NCBI GenBank assembly: GCA_966424055.1
Contig: CBJLMB010000018.1
Span: 1-64,000 of the forward strand
Direction of reading: 5' to 3'
DNA: 64,000 nucleotides
From: Deminuibacter sp966424055
GTDB lineage: Bacteria; Bacteroidota; Bacteroidia; Chitinophagales; Chitinophagaceae
In this document: piece after piece, positions 63,842-64,000 of the stretch
How the letters are laid out: every line of letters starts with the position of its first letter
Position numbering within the stretch: the stretch's first letter is position 1
The notes under the pieces: model-generated
What the model saw: the letters and a program-made list of their open reading frames with translations, nothing else
The model's database searches: none
What the model was told of the DNA's origin: nothing
Position numbers and translations under genes: made by a program

Positions 63842-64000
63842 GCCAGCAGCACAAGACCCTGGAACATCGCGAAATTTTCAGAGCTGTTCTTTATCGCTGC
63901 TGAAGCAGCTGTGAAAGGTGCCGCAACAAAAGCAATAAGCGGTACCTATGCCAATGATGGTACTGCCAGGGGGCTGCTTAATGTTATCCGCGCAAGCGCC
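63842..64000 (+). pseudogene. SusD-like C-terminal fragment, 5' part missing, runs off the window
   Basis: After three in-frame stops (TGA, TAA, TAA at 63833-63841) the frame reads ASSTRPWNIAKFSELFFIAA, then EAAVKGAAT and TARGLLNVIRASA to the window end. This matches the conserved late region of RagB/SusD proteins (RPWN-x-AKFSELFFIAAEA and NVIRARA). The N-terminal several hundred residues and any start codon are absent. It is therefore a truncated gene or a decayed copy beside the xylan operon. Confidence 0.72.

Overview
This 64 kb window is chromosomal DNA of a Bacteroidota bacterium, most likely Chitinophagales/Chitinophagaceae (a glycan-degrading soil or plant-associated type). The evidence is the SusC/SusD pairs with FecR anti-sigma and ECF sigma regulators, TAnnTTTG-type -7 promoter elements, DUF4199 and M13/S41 exported peptidases, dense glycoside hydrolases, and AT-rich intergenic repeats. 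The family-level placement is inference.

Layout. 1-365: tandem repeats. 366-3115 (-): operon of a dihydroorotase-like protein, a DUF4199 membrane protein and a GT2 glycosyltransferase. 3229-3302: tRNA-Pro(GGG) with its own promoter element and terminator. 3439-4020 (-): solitary AbiEi-like antitoxin. 4171-10905 (-): regulated nutrient locus sigma-FecR-SusC-SusD. 11163-12590 (+): S41 peptidase. 13070-15422 (-): MacB-type permease broken by two frameshifts. 16502-21807 (+): GH42, GH3 and a CE1-like esterase. 21944-22501 (+): small secreted protein with an in-frame TAG. 23075-24858 (-): VOC, SRPBCC and AraC genes. 25285-27300 (-): M13 metallopeptidase. 27472-28925 (+): avidin-like protein and a leaderless leucine-binding-type receptor. 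29073-32169 (-): MarR regulator and rifampin phosphotransferase with a probable operator. 32752-34368 (-): second S41 peptidase. 34561-36294 (-): remnant of a conjugative coupling protein. 36439-38007 (-): Crp/Fnr regulator and a LinB-like haloalkane dehalogenase. 38278-47825 (-): second sigma-FecR-SusC-SusD locus ending in a Tat-exported phospholipase C. 48134-51985 (-): giant GH31 with dockerin and cohesin-like modules. 52342-54353 (+): TIM-barrel glycosidase-like protein and a lipoprotein. 54461-63356 (-): xylan operon. 63842-64000 (+): decayed SusD fragment running off the window.

How the genes work together. The xylan operon is the clearest unit: SDR, GH115 alpha-glucuronidase, GH10 endoxylanase, a sugar symporter fused to GH43 beta-xylosidase, and an SGNH acetylesterase, with gaps of 3-18 bp and one ATGA overlap. 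It should debranch, cut, import and finish xylan fragments, but no intact SusC/SusD pair lies beside it in this window. Two other loci use a sigma/anti-sigma surface-signalling cascade to control outer-membrane uptake. The one ending in phospholipase C suggests a phosphorylated or phospholipid substrate.

Most unusual items: the symporter-GH43 fusion; the GH31-Fn3-discoidin-dockerin-cohesin polypeptide; the avidin-like protein paired with an AmiC-like leaderless receptor; the LinB-like dehalogenase next to conjugative-element debris; a rifampin phosphotransferase under a MarR regulator; and several genes caught in decay (permease with two frameshifts, TonB-type protein with a TGG-to-TAG change, truncated coupling protein, orphan SusD piece). 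Intergenic DNA carries at least five distinct repeat families. No rRNA, CRISPR array, complete insertion sequence or prophage was seen.
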